Assembly (NCBI GenBank): GCA_031002005.1
Contig: CM061921.1
Span: forward strand, 145,671,283-145,735,282
DNA from: Vandiemenella viatica
Lineage: Eukaryota > Arthropoda > Insecta > Orthoptera > Morabidae
Reading direction: 5' to 3'
Length of the DNA: 64,000 bases
This document shows positions 32,271-44,777 of the stretch, piece by piece. How positions within the stretch are numbered: position 1 is the first letter of the stretch; each line of letters begins with the position of its first letter. The notes under the pieces were generated by a model that was not told where the DNA came from, did not search any database, and worked only from the letters and a program-made list of their open reading frames with translations. The translations under genes and the position numbers were made by a program.

Positions 32271-33842
32271 TAAGGATTGCAATCCCGCAGTGTTTTCAAT
32301 CCCGCGGGATCCGCGCGGGATTTGCGTCAATCCCGCGGGATCCGTCCGGGATTGGTACAAACAGTTTTTTTACACATTTATTTAAAACAGTTACTTAAAA
32401 CTTTAACAAATTAAATAATAATTAAATTAATAAATAAACACTTAACAATATTTTGATTGGCAAAATGACATTAAAACTTTTAGCGTGTCTTAAGTGTATT
32501 TCGAGGTTTTACATTTTTGTTTTTTAATATAAACCAATTTTTAAATAAATAATAAAAATGGAAAATATTGAGTTTTAGGTCATATTATGTGCCTTACAAT
32601 ACATCACGTAAGTTTAAAAATATGGTTTGCTTAATGGCCAAGTTACCAGAGTTTTTTTTTTTAATTCTAAATAAACGTTCCATAACACCGAAAAAAGCAT
32701 TCCATTTCACAAATTGAAGTGAATATACTCAGTAAAGTGTAGACTTGGCTCAGAACAAGATCTCATAACTTTTTGTCACTTCACAAACACGAGACTTGGC
32801 CTTTTTTTGCGTGATTCATTATTATATCTCCTGATTCCTTGATTGATATTACAGTTGATTCAATGTTATTAAAAGAAACTACTCACCAACACGTAAACTG
32901 TCAAGTATTTCAGATTTACTTATGTGGCTTAACGACGTTTTTTGAGTGGAAATTATTATTTTTTAGTAAGAAAGGAGACTTTCTCAACAAATGATTGCAG
33001 TGAAGTCCTCATAGGTTGTATCTCCGGATTTCATTGCAGCACACGAAATTACACACGTGAGGAAGACGGCGGAGGCAGCTGTCGAAGTATGGTGTTCCTA
33101 CAACACAATTCGGCGATACACCCGTGAAAATTGCATTATAATTTTTTTTACCTTTAGTCGAAATAATAACAAGGAGAAGAGGGATTAATTGAAAGCCTGA
33201 GCGGCACATGTAAGCAGGTGGCTTTCGTCAAAGAAACGCATTGAGGCAGCGGCCAAAACAACAATAAGTCAAAGGATATACAATTTCCTTTTGATAGCTG
33301 TTAAATAAATAGGTACGCGATCGTTAAAATTACGATAACTTTAGTTTCATATCAACGAATAATCAAATTTTCAGCCGCAAATTAGGAAATTGTCACAATT
33401 ACTTTATCTGCAAATACAGAAAATGGGAATAATGAAATCGTGAATAAAAAGCTGTAACCGTGTAGTTCAGATAACGTGTGCGACACTTTAAAAATAATTA
33501 TATAGTTAGAAAATCGTACTAAATATGCACCATAACTCAAATTACAGAAATGTGTACTGGAAACAAACGTAAGTTTTGATGAATACATAAAAGTGTATTT
33601 ATTTACTTAAGAATGACGAAGGTTGACAAAAACAAACGCTTGTTCACACGAGTCAAATGCCAACTGGAAGGGTACAGCAAACAGTGCAAAATATCCAACA
33701 GAGACCGAGTGGGGCAGTGAGTCACGCAGACTGACACGCATTTCCGCCGGATTTTGCGGATTGCGGATCCACTTAATTTTGTGCGGGATCCGCCAGACTG
33801 TCTAATGATGCGGGATCCCGCTTTGCTGGATTGCAATCCCTA
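32271..33842. mobile_element. hAT-like DNA transposon with GC-rich ends
   Basis: The 8-bp target duplication CTTGCATT (32263-32270 and 33843-33850) flanks inverted ends TAAGGATTGCAATCC and the complement of GGATTGCAATCCCTA. The first and last 80 bp are rich in CGGGATCC/CCCGCGGG palindromes, while the interior is AT-rich. No intact transposase was found. A minus-strand patch near 32640-32740 faintly recalls a hAT C-terminus but is not convincing. Length 1572 bp, so it is either non-autonomous or strongly decayed. Confidence 0.85.
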
Positions 33843-33850
33843 CTTGCATT

Positions 33851-35279
33851 GCTGTATTCATTAAAGCTTGATAATGTTTTTGGGCCCGGTACCGTAAGAA
33901 TCGAACCTGTGTTTCATACTTAGATAGGATACATAAACAAATCACATGTCCAAACTGATGATGCAAAAATAACACTAAGTTCAAAGGATTTTGAGTGGAA
34001 AGGGTGGCTGCCATGGGAATTGAGGCTCGCAATGTCTTTTTCCGAGAAGTCTGTAATATATGCAACCATCTCTTTTGGTGCACATTACATCTATTTCTGG
34101 AGTTTCAGATACATTTTTCCTTGAAGTGTATGGAGTTAACCATGTTTTCAGCCATAAATAAGAAAGTTTTCCACTGGTTGTGCATTGGACAGTTACTGAA
34201 ATGGTCCTTAGAAAATATGGTATTGAATTCCAGCATATCTATAGAAAATGGCTGGAACAGAACAGCCTAACAGTGTAATCACAGATAGCGAAATCTGATC
34301 ATTACACGATATTGTAACTCGGGATAAACACACCAGGAAAAATGAAGGGTAGTGCTGAAATAGCTTCAGAAGACTGAATTTGATATGTTGGACTTTTGAT
34401 TATTATTGTTTTACAATATTTGTCAGGTCAAATACAGAGGAAATAAGCCATTACACATACTCACACGTTCTTTTGATTTATAAATTCTGCCATAGTGGTG
34501 AATACTTTTTAACATGTTTTGGTTGTTGGTTTGGGGAGGCAACTCTTAACACTATTTATTCTTCCAGCCAGGATGAAAAGTAATGTCAGTCAGTGATAGT
34601 ATCTTGTCATGTGTAAACTTTTAAGAAGGTATTAAAATGCATTAGAAATGTAAATGCACTATTTTCTAGTAATCATGCAGGGCTGCCAGTTTTGCTGGAC
34701 AGAATGTGTGGAAATTATGCTGATATGCAATCTACAAAATTGTTTTCATAGTTGCATTAAAGTATCATTCCATTCATAAACATTATTTGCAATGCAGTAT
34801 CAGTGTGGAAAGTGTAGCAGTGCCGACACATAAGTTAAATGGTTGAGATGAGCTAAACTTTTTTGATGGTGATGTGGCTTTTCTTCAGACTTCTCTATGT
34901 GGAAGGGAAAACTAAACTAGTCCCACCATTTAGCAAAGTTGAAGGAAAAGAAGACTGCAGAGACAGAAAATGTTATACAAACAAAAACAAAACTTTCTTC
35001 TTTACAACTTAAGGATGTAGCTTTAAATGCAGATTATGCAACTAAATAATATTTTCTAGTTTTGCTTGTTTGAAATAAGCATTTTATGTTAACTGAACTT
35101 AACACTGACTGTATTACTTGCAGCTGTATGCTGTTATTGTGCTAAAGTAGTGTTTTTGTTTCATAATATATTTGTTAATTCAACAAATATTGGTAATAGG
35201 TAATGACTAAGCACCAAATCATTGTATGTGGCCTTCACATATTGAATTTTAATCCAGTCTTGTGGTAGATAGTTGTCAT

Positions 35280-35280
<1 letters not shown>
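33851..35280. other. Intron sequence, no feature seen
   Basis: Single-copy-looking AT-rich DNA. Short open frames here have no recognisable domains. Confidence 0.5.

Positions 35281-35282
<2 letters not shown>

Positions 35283-35328
<46 letters not shown>
35283..35328. repeat. (TC)n microsatellite
   Basis: About 22 uninterrupted CT units followed by AGTCGCTACTACACGG. Confidence 0.97.
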
Positions 35329-35330
<2 letters not shown>

Positions 35331-35369
35331 CGCTACTACACGGAACTAGTAGTCCATGATAACACCAAG

Positions 35370-36190
35370 AAAAGGCATCAGTGGTTTCCTCAGTATCTAG
35401 GCGTGTTTTGGATAGGACATTGACTTTTTAAAAACGTCTAATAAATGGTACATATGATAAGCATGAAAAGCAATATAATTCGGAAACTTTGTGGAACCAC
35501 GTGGGATGCATCAGTAAATGCTCTCCAAACTACCCCCTTGATCCTTGTCTACTCCACGCTTGAATACTGCCCTCAAGTATGGCTAACAGCAGCCATATAA
35601 GGAAATTAGACAATTGTATTTTACAGTGAGAATGATCATAGTTGCAAGTGTCAACACCATTATATTGACTCCCAACACTCGGTCACATTGCTCTACTGTA
35701 TCTGTGCGGGCAGAAGGCTCTCATGAAGATGTACACTGAAATTATGAAGAATTCTGTCAGTGATATTTGTTGCTGGAAGAAACATTTTAAAAGCCAGAAA
35801 ACCACCTTCTAACCCTCTCCCTTACCACCAGTAACTTCAACATTAATATCAAATGGTATATATACTAGTCCGAAAAACGTACCTTAAGGTCTTGAGGTTG
35901 ATTACAAACTCTGAAAAGACCTCAATAGAATCTGCATTGGTCATAGAATAAGTGCGAATAATTTATATAAATGTGGAAGACTATCAACACCATTTCTGTG
36001 ACAACCGATATCATAGCCAAACTGTTCACCACATAGTGCAGCAGTGCAATCTGTGTGTGGCCTGGTGAGCGCAAACATTTCTACGTAACACCAAGTTTTT
36101 TCCACCACTTCACTGTCTGTAAGACAAATGCTGGTCGAAGAGATCTACACCTGCCTTGAGCTTGTTGTAATCTATTCCCAGATATTTGAA
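35370..36190 (+). pseudogene. Jockey-like LINE relic, RT C-terminus
   Basis: In changing frames: Y-L-G-V-F, NIIRKLCGTTWDAS, LILVYSTLEYCPQVWL, then after about 300 bp L-N-R-I-C-I-G-H. This is the end of a common arthropod LINE ORF2 (usual forms 'KLCGTTWGAS', 'YSTAEYCAPVWL', 'LNRIRTGHG'). The fragment at 54.8-55.6 kb carries the same C-terminal pattern. Many stops. Confidence 0.75.
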
Positions 36191-36470
36191 TGTGTCGAGA
36201 AGGTGGTGAACTCTGGTGGTGACCTGACGAACTAAAATACATAGAAAAGCCACGCTACGAATGTACCGTTACGTTTTTAGCCAAAGAAAATTTTGACATG
36301 TTAAGGAACGTAATATTACATTCGCCACATTTTTTGCGAGAGTTTATGGAATGTAATATTACGTTCATGCTAACCCAGTATCCATTTGCATAAGCTAATA
36401 TTCGTATCACCTCAAAGTCAAAAACATGACTTCTCTATGTAAGATCGTAATCTTTCATGGCGTTGTATAT

Positions 36471-36634
36471 TAATAAATTTCTCTCGGGCTTCCAGCCGTG
36501 TTAAGATGTTACATTTGTGGGACGTTTCGAATCATTGACATTTGGTTGAGAATGAAGGCAGGGAAGGACGCCTTCGAAACGTTCCACAGATGTAACATCT
36601 TAACACGGCTGGAAGCCCAAGAGAAATTTATTTA
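36471..36634. repeat. Near-perfect 58-60 bp inverted repeat (164 bp in total)
   Basis: The left arm (36471-36530: CTCGGGCTTCCAGCCGTG, TTAAGATGTTACATTTGTGG, ACGTTTCGA) is the complement of 36574-36634, with about 4 mismatches and a 43-bp loop. It adjoins the 3' side of the Penelope-like relic, whose terminal repeats it may represent. Confidence 0.85.
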
Positions 36635-36639
36635 TGACT

Positions 36640-37690
36640 TCTCTATGCTGTGCAGTGCCACAGCTGACTTGGTCACTTGTCCTAGGAGCATGCATTTTAC
36701 ATGCTCTGCAGAGCACTGAAAAAGTGTAAAGTCTGCTCAATACACTGTTTTCCACACTCACTAGGGATGGAATAAATGCCAGACTGTATGAGACCAAATC
36801 ATCCTTTGTACTGCATAACAAATTCTTACGTCCACCCATGGATATAAAGAAAGTCTTAAAGCTGGCTTTGCCTAATAGACTGGTGATTTTTACTCAAGTC
36901 ATTCCATTGTAAGGTAAAAATGCCTGTTCTTCAGTCTCTTGCTGTCTTACAATCTTTTTGTCTTTCTTGCATAAGGCCCTGTTGACCTGGATGTTGTTGT
37001 GTCCATTCGTGTGGAATGTCGTTGCAAGTAGTTTAGCTCTGCTGGATGACTTGCTCTGGTCCTGAGCACTATGGTTGATAACTCTGAGCTGTGCTGTGCA
37101 TACTGAGGTTTAGGTCAGTGTGGGATGGTTTCCTTTACACTCCCTGTACCAGTATGCACTCTGTATTCATTCTCTTCAAAATGTCCAGAAATGGTTGATA
37201 AACCTCTAGGTCAACCTCCATTCCAAATTTGATACTTTCATGTTTTCCATTTAGATAGTTGAGGAACTGCTCTAATTTTCTCTTCCGTGTGGACGTATTA
37301 CGAAAGTATCGCCCATGTATCTGTAAAAGTGAGTTGGTCACAATTCCACACTTTCCACTACCATGTCCTTCAAATGTTTCATTTGTGGCAACTAGAGATA
37401 GTAGTGAACCCACGATAACCCCATCACATTGTTCAAAATTATTACCTTCGAAGAGGAAGTAAATGAAATAGAGTGTGTGGCGGAAAAGTTCCATCATCAT
37501 CCTGCTCAGCACAGTTCAGTGTTGTCAACCATAGTGGACAGGGCCAGAGCCATCTGTGATTCAGCATGTCTACCAGTGGGGCTAAACCACATGGATAGAT
37601 GCAGTGAAACCCAGATCGATAGGGCCCTTGACAAGAAAGACAAAGAAGATAGCAAGACTGCAAGAGCCTAAACAACAGGCTTTGAGGGGC
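36640..37690 (-). pseudogene. Penelope-like element: RT and GIY-YIG endonuclease remnant
   Basis: Minus-strand frame 37135-37512 reads F-L-F-E-G-N-N-F-E-Q-C-D-G, then V-G-S-L-L-S-L-V, FLNYLNGKHESIKFGMEVD and QPFLDILKRM. This is the Penelope RT pattern (usual forms 'QxDGVAMGSPLSP', 'LNxxHxxIKFTxE', 'PFLDV'). The catalytic Y-x-D-D is damaged (about 37310). Further downstream (36.68-36.82 kb) a shifted frame gives S-V-K-D-D-L-like and G-I-Y-S-I-P-x-E-C-G-K-Q-C-I-x-Q-T. This is a decayed GIY-YIG nuclease, the domain that completes Penelope elements. Multiple frameshifts. Confidence 0.8.
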
Positions 37691-37827
37691 TCCGTTTTGC
37701 AGAGTTGTCAGCTGGTATGAGACGAGTGGTTAATCCATATATTTCTGATGTAGGATTTGGTCTGACAAATAATTGTTTCAATTATGATGAATAGGACTTG
37801 AAGTTTCGGATTTTTTAGTGACAGAAC

Positions 37828-38063
37828 ATGGTGGGTGAGTGGTAATGCTCTGGCCTCGCATTCGGGAGGACACGTGTTCAAATCCCCATCCGGGTATCCA
37901 GATTTGGGTTTTCCATGTTTCCCCAAACCACTCCAGGCGAGTGCCGCGATTCTTCCTTTAAAAGACCGTGGCCAAGTTCCTTCCCATTCCTTGCCCCCAT
38001 CCTTTCCCACCTCTAATGGACCTCAACAGCAACGAGGCTTAAAGCCATAAACAAAAACAAAAT
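37828..38063 (+). mobile_element. tRNA-derived SINE copy 4
   Basis: GGTGGGTGAGTGGTAATGC head, GTTCAAATCC B box and the shared body, ending in GAGGCTTAAAGCCATAAAC with an A-rich tail. Confidence 0.9.
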
Positions 38064-38402
38064 ATTAGTGTGTGTTAGTTGAGACTGAGTATCATGTGCT
38101 CGCATAAAGACATCATCTGTATAATTTGTTGAAATTAGTCAGACATCATATATATGATCTGATACATGATTTAAATGCATACAAGCAATCTCCTCTAGCA
38201 AATTAGTAATTCTTTCGAAAATATGTCCGTAATTTTTGTAACGTCAGTACTGTTAAGAGTATTGTTCCTGATTAAAGATTTCTGTGATTTATTTATTATT
38301 TTCAAATGCGCTTTTGCTAAATCAAATAAAATTACATTTAGATAGGTTTAGCAATACTTTACAATCACAATCTCATCGGAATATTGGTATATTGTCATTT
38401 TT

Positions 38403-38634
38403 TATGGCTTTACGCCTCGTTGACATCGGTCATTAGAAGTGGGATGGGACTGGGGACAAGGAACAGGAAGGAATTCAGCCATGGCCTTTTGAAGGAAGTA
38501 TTCAGGCATTCGTCTGGAGTGATTTGGGGAAACCATGGAAAACACAAATCTGGATGCCCAAATGGGGATTCGAACTGGCGTCCTCCCAATTGCGAGGGCA
38601 GAACGTTAGCCATTCACCCACCAAGTTTGGTACA
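38403..38634 (-). mobile_element. tRNA-derived SINE copy 5
   Basis: Antisense copy, beginning with the complement of the 3' end (TATGGCTTTACGCCTCGTTG) and ending at the tRNA-like head (complement of GGTGGGTGAATGGCTAACG). It lies 340 bp from copy 4 in opposite orientation. Confidence 0.9.
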
Positions 38635-38639
38635 TATTG

Positions 38640-41600
38640 TGATGAAGAATGATTGCTGATAGTTCATTGTCGACTTAAGTTCACAGCATTTAAGTTATAT
38701 TTTCAACTTAATCACTGCCTCTTACTAATTTTGGTCCTATAGAACAATATTTAGCTTATAACAGTTCTTTCTAGGTTACACAAGTTTCTGAAATCTATCC
38801 ACTAAAGCCTAATATTCAACTACAACGCTGAAAAATACTTTATTCTTATTTAACTTTTCTTAATCATACGGCCATATGTGTACTTTTCAGCATAAAACTA
38901 CGCTTTAAATTTTGTAGTACTTATGCTTTGAGGTTAATTTTGATGTCCCGGAATTATACTGTTTAAAAATCACTCTTTAATGCAAAAAACTAAATAATGG
39001 ATTAACTAAAAACCATAAGTATACAATGCACAGATTGTCAACACTTATACACGGAGCAAAATTGTTACAAGCAGAGACTTGACATCACATGCTCTGATTG
39101 GTGTTTCACATCATGTGACTTTTCTGCATGTTTTAATTAAAGTTAGTATGTTTTTAACTCTTACTGGAAAATAAAGTTAATTTTTTGTATCCTTTCAACT
39201 TACTTTTATCATTTTCAGTTAAAGTTTCCTAGTTTTATTTTTAGTGTCAAGTACTGTATTGACAATGCACTGTTCAAGAACATTACGCAGATGTCCAAGA
39301 AATTTTTTTATACCAGATTTCACAAGGTTCTGCTGTCCAGTGGGATCCTTGTATAGTGAAGATGCCAGTACAGAAATTACTATTCCCAGAATTTGACACG
39401 AAATGCCTGCAAATGGTGCTGGCTCCATCCCCCTTTAGAGAGTTCCTCAAAAACCCTCTTTGAATGCTTCTGATATGCAAGATTAATTCCTAAAATATTT
39501 TATTTCACCAATAGCTAGCAACCAGATTTGGAAGGTGGTGGCTTGGACAGTACATACATGGTTCAGTGCTTGTTTCTAAAAGAATTCTGTATTAAAAGAA
39601 TGTTCTCCTATTAAATGTTACCAGTTGTTCCCTTCGCCCCTTCCTCTTCAATGTATCTGTCCTAATTCTAATGCCAGAATTGCCTCTCTCAGGCCTAGAA
39701 ATTGATTTTTGTCAGTTCCACTGCCCTTTACACTACATATGGTTTGAACTTGTAAGATTGTAGTACTAAAACATTAAATAAATAAATACCTTTAAAAATT
39801 CTGTAAAAAAGATAATAGTAGAAAATGGAAAGTGGTATGACTGGTGCAAAAAAAATGTTGGTAATATAGTTCACATCCATAGATGTTTGAAGGGGTGGTA
39901 GTTTCTGAAAACACACTGATAGTTCTAGCAGTGAAACAGATAGAGGAGGTTGTTGGAATTATGGTAACTGGCATGGACGATAACTGGATGGTTTACGATT
40001 GCTGTGTAAACATTTTGCCTGTGTACATTCATCCTAAAGAACAGTATTTTAGTGGTAAATATTGTATAAGTAGGGAAGTGGAGACAGCTGAGTAAATATG
40101 AGGCATGTTGTGATGCAAGTTGTCATGTACAATAATGGGGAAAGGTTTCTTTGATGGTATAATTGGAATGGGTTATTGAGGTTAAATGCATCATTAAAGT
40201 TTTACATGTAGTCTACATGCATTGGTTTGGAAAAGTCAGGAGGTATGGACCAGATATTCTGCTGGTTGGGTGGTCTACAGAACTATGTGTAGGGGCAGTA
40301 GAAAATATTTTGGAGAGTAGAATGTAGATGTATATATCAGGGAAGGAATGTAAGAAGTCGTACCCATTAAGATGGATTTGATTAATGCATTTGACACCAG
40401 GTGAGAACTGGGTGGTGAATATGGGATGTCTATCAGTTTTTGGTGATGTATATGGGAGTGGTTTTTGTGCATGATTTAAGGATCAGGAGGGGTAGCAGTG
40501 GTAAGAGTCCTTATGTCAGGTTGTGGGAGTATATGAAGAGAGGGATTCTTCAGTAAAACAGTTTTTGCTGCCTTTAGCTTGGCTGTTAGGAAAAGCATTT
40601 TTGTTGTGGAAGGGATGGCAAATATTGAAGTAGAGGTATTACTGTAAATTTTTAGGCTTGATGTTGATGGGCATATGTCTTTTCATCGGGAAATGTCAGC
40701 CTCAAGAAAGGTGATACGTGTGAGAGTAGGTCCAAGCTACATATTCAGTTTAAAAATATCAGCTGAGTATGTGAAATACACAAACAGCATGGGGGAGATA
40801 TTGTTCAGGAATTTTTCTTCCAGGTGGCCTAGGAAATGTTTGCGTAGGAAGGGTCATCTGTGCAGATACCTATGGCAGTACTGTGTATCTGGTGGTACTG
40901 TTGAGAGTTGTAAGAAAAGAAGTTTTTAGAGAAAATGGAGTGGCCTATAGAGGGAAGAAAGGGTGAATGAGGAGGGAGCGGGTTGCGAGGAGACATTCTA
41001 AGGCACTGAGGCAGGACAGTGGTGGATACTGGTATAGAGGAAAGTTATGACGATGTGATTATTGTAGTGTAATAATCTTCAAATTTTTTGGCCTGCATAT
41101 TATTCGCCATAAATTTTGTCCTATAACATTTTAATATTAGCTTAAAAATTATTCAGTTTCCCTATCCTCCTAGGATGTAAAGATAGTCGATAAGTAGACA
41201 CCTCCATTGATAAATAAAGGAATGGAAAAGAAACTGACTATTGTCTCTTGAGTGCTGCCGTGTCACAATGTATAAAGCATTTTCTTGGGCAGAACTGCCC
41301 TAAAGATATCATACTAGTATGTAAGAAACGTTGGGAAAACTTTGACTTAGTGGTAAGAACTAATGCCAGCAGAAAGAAGTGAGGACTTCACCAGTCAATG
41401 AACTCTATGGAAGAAAGCATATCACTATGTATCCCATGGAATGTTTCAAAATTTTCTCCATATACACCAAGGAGAATTTAGTCTGTGCAATATCAGTTTC
41501 AGTGGAAATGGTAAAATAATTGTTGATGATGACATTTTCTACAGTTTCCAGGTACTGGCTGGGTCTGCTTTATGGACAAGCCTCTCCATTTTCTTCTTTC

Positions 41601-41850
41601 TTCCCATCACCTCTCCGTCACCACCAAGTCCAGTACTCTCCTCTCCTGCGTACACACTCCTCCACACCTCTCGGCCCTCTATCCCTCTATCCTCCGACTC
41701 TTCATTTCGTGAATTTTCCTCAGTATTCTCTGTTCAGTAATATACTCATACTATCTTAGTTTGGCCTTCTCTATAATTACCTATAAGGGTTCCTGTTTTA
41801 CTGTTTCTGATTGTTTGATTCCTTATCTTGTTAATTCTTGTAACACCTAT
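38640..41850. other. Intron sequence with no assigned element
   Basis: AT-rich. The stretch 40230-40340 (TGGGTGGTCTACAGAACT, GTAGATGTATATATCAGGG) resembles 60290-60370, so a diverged relative of the 60-kb foldback interior may be present. No recognisable coding sequence otherwise. Confidence 0.4.
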
Positions 41851-42502
41851 ACTGTCTTATAAAAATTTAATTTTACTTGCTTGCATCTTGCTAATATATT
41901 GCTTCTTCAGTGTACAGGTTTCAGCACCGAATGTTAAGATAGGAACATAGAACTTCTCTTTGGCACATCCCAGTTCTAAATTAGGCTTCTGACCTTTCTT
42001 CAAAATCTGTCTGCTTTCTTCTTTTACTTGCTCACCATCGTTCCTTCCACTTTGCTCTACAACACTTCCGAGGCATTTGAAACAATTAACCTTTTTTAAC
42101 TGTTCTTCTGCCACCACAATTCCCTTTGTTATCTTGTTCTTCTTTCTAGTTGTTACCATATATTCACTTTTCTTCACATTAAATTTCAAACCATATTCAC
42201 CCACACATTCAGCCCATTCACCAGTTGCCACTGAACTTATCCTCCAGCATTTTCCTATATCACAGGTCATCCACAAGAGCCATCACCTTCGTGTTTTCCT
42301 CTTCCATCTTCACTGCCATCTTCTCCATTATATCATCCATGATTATAATGAAAAGTGGTGGCAAGAAGGTAATTCCTTGTTTTAGCCAGTTTCTTTGCTT
42401 CAGACATTCTGTTCTTTCTCCTCCTTTTTTGCACATATCTCACACTTCCCTGGTTTAATTGTAGTGATGTTTAATTTTGGGACACCTCTTGTTTCCATGG
42501 CC

Positions 42503-42661
42503 CAGATTTGGGTTTTCCATGGTTTCCCAAATCACTCCAGGCAAATGCCGGGATGCTTCCTTAAAAAGACCATGGCCGAATTCCTTCCCATTCCTTGCCC
42601 CCCATCCTTTCCCATCTCTAAAGACCTCGCTGTTGAGAGACGTAAAGCAGTTAAAAAAAAA
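42503..42661 (+). mobile_element. tRNA-derived SINE copy 6, 5'-truncated
   Basis: Starts at CAGATTTGGGTTTTCCATGG without the tRNA head and ends in an A-run. The target duplication GTTTCCATGGCC is exact at 42491-42502 and 42662-42673. Inserted in LINE A. Confidence 0.93.
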
Positions 42662-43389
42662 GTTTCCATGGCCTTCCGTACCTTGCTCCTGTGTATACAA
42701 TCGTACACTTTCTTGATATCAAGGGAAACTGACAGCACATTTATTCCATACTCAGTTTTTTTTCCTGCAGCTGTCTCATTGCAAATATCAGATTTATTTT
42801 TGATCTCCATGGTCTAAAGCCATATTATTCTATTAGCTCTTTTTCAACAATGTCATGTATTCATTTATCGAGGTATCATCATTTCTTTCTTTCAGTCTTC
42901 TAGGCTTGTAGTCTCCATCCATATCTTTCTCATCACACTATATAACATCTGCTTTCCTACTACTATTGCTGCTGCTATTACCATATTGACTCTCACTTAA
43001 TCAATGCCCGGTACCTTTCAACACTTCTTCTTACCAGAGTTGTTTCCACCTCTTCCCGAGTTAGATCTTTCTTTAGTGTTTCTGTAATGTTTATTTACTT
43101 TCCATTTTCATCAATCATATTGGAGTTTTCACTCAGATCCTTCCTCTTCCTTTTTATCACTCTATATAGTATTTTATTACCTTTGTTATATTGTTCCATA
43201 ATCTCAATCCATTTCTTCAGCCACTTCCTCCTTTCTTTTGCTTCCATTTTTATTTTTGTGTTTTGGTCTCCTGTTTTCATTATATGAGCATATTGTAAAA
43301 TAAGGTTCCCATTTCTTAAAAACAGATAACATTTATTTTCAAAACCAAATACATCATGCGAAAGCTTGAACAGTGTTCTGTTTTTCGAG

Positions 43390-44000
43390 ATAATCACTAT
43401 TTCGATCCAAGTATTTTTGTAGATGCTCTTACAGCTTTTGTGTCATGAAATTCTGCCACCAACCCATTGAAATAGCCATTCACCTCTCCTTTAACTTCAT
43501 TGTCAGTGTTGAAACTCAATTTTGGAGAAAAGTGGTAACCACTAGGTGCTAGGTCTTGACTGTGGAACTGTTTCAGCAGGTCCTGTGTTCGACAAGAGAT
43601 GTGGGGTTGAGTGTTATCGTGAAGCAGCATCACACCTTTGGTCAGCATTCATCTCTGGCGGCTCTGGACCGTACATTTGAATTTTCTTAGTGTGTTGCAA
43701 TACCTGTCTGAGTTTGTCGTCCAACATTATTTTGTCTACCTTTTCAATCATCTCATTTGAAATCGAGTGTCTTCTGCTCCATTCTTTATCATGAATGTCT
43801 GTACAATCACCTGTAAACTCCCTATACCATTTGTAGATGTGTTGAACGTCCAAACACTTTATATTATACATGTCTATCAATTGTTGTTGAATATCTATAG
43901 GTGGAACCCCTTTTGCATTAAAAAAAAAAAAAAAATTACTTCACAAATTTTGCACTTGGCAATAGCAGCGATCAGCGCCTCCATCATGAACAGTTGCTGA
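43390..44000 (-). pseudogene. mariner transposase relic, internally deleted
   Basis: The minus strand reads DVQHIYKWYREFTGDCTDIH, S-R-R-H-S-I-S-N-E-M-I-E-K-V (N-terminal part, 43.67-43.88 kb). After a deletion it continues MLTKGVMLLHDNTQPHISCR, T-Q-D-L-L-K-Q-F and D-L-A-P-S-G-Y-H-F (about 43.50-43.65 kb). HDNTQPH is the second catalytic Asp region of mariner (usual form HDNARPH), and DLAPSGYHF replaces the third catalytic DLAPSDYHL, with Asp to Gly. The central third, including the first catalytic Asp, is missing. Confidence 0.82.
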
Positions 44001-44777
44001 ACCAACACTACACATCATAGTGATGCCAGGCAGGGTGGGATCGAGAATAGGAGAACTAGTGCACGTGGCAGTGTTGCTAGATTTCACTAAAACCTCTCCC
44101 CGAGACCCCAGTGTTTTGGGAACTGAACTTTACGATCTGCCCTCATATATTAATCTCTTGTCACAACTGTCCTTTGCTTTTGAACCACTCTAAAGGCCCT
44201 GTCTTTCAACTCCACTGCTTATTTTACTCTTATCATTCGACCATGCAGTCTCTTTCCGTCTTTTTGTATTACTATTCCTTCCATACAACTTCTGCCACTA
44301 TAACCAGCATCCTTCTAAATCGTTCCCACTCCTTCTGTTTTTCCCATTATGTGGTTATCCTACTCCTTAAAGTTTTCTGTTGTCCCTCTTTCAGTGTCCA
44401 CATCTTTATTTTCCTGTCCTATCTTTCAAATTTTCTGTCTCTAGCTTCATTACCAATAGCTGGTGAATGTGTATTACATAATGTGCACAAATTATTTATG
44501 TTGTGTGTGTGTGTGTGTATTTGGTTTTAACATATCTAATTTTTATGGGAAGTTGTGGAATGTGCACCTAAGAATATAGGAATAAAATGGCAATATACAA
44601 ATAAACATTTTACCCTTTTGAACAATAAAATAAAGTGAATATTTTACTATAGAAACTAAATTAGCTTAGTTCAGTTTGTGACAGGTTACCTTCTGAGCTA
44701 CATGTGATAGGTGTAATCAGAGATCTTAGAGACATTTTATTATTTTCCACCCATCATCAGTGTTGTTTATATTTCAG

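Larger units (their letters stand above)
41857..44475 (-). mobile_element. Antisense LINE A (RTE-like), carrying a SINE and a mariner
   Basis: Minus-strand frame 41857-42276 reads EYGLKFNVKKSEYMVTTRKK, LKKVNCFKCLGSVVEQSGRN and Y-V-P-I-L-T-F-G-A-E-T-C-T-L. This is the C-terminal RT/thumb pattern of RTE-like LINEs (often annotated 'craniofacial development protein 2-like'). Motif-A-like VSLDIKKVYDCIHRSKV lies at about 42.70-42.76 kb and the pre-RT RKRKDLSENSNMIDENGK at about 43.10-43.15 kb. More purine-rich minus-strand sequence continues to about 44475 beyond the mariner. Broken by stops and insertions. Confidence 0.7.
5812..44777 (+). other. SPS intron 1 (about 39 kb), filled with transposons
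   Basis: The intron is bounded by G|GTGAGT and TTTCAG|A, with matching phase on both sides. It holds, in order, inverted repeats, a pogo-like MITE, two CR1 LINEs, a Tc1, a piggyBac, an I-clade LINE, a hAT-like element, a Penelope relic, an RTE-type LINE, a mariner and five SINEs, each listed separately. No further SPS coding sequence was seen in it. Confidence 0.85.
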
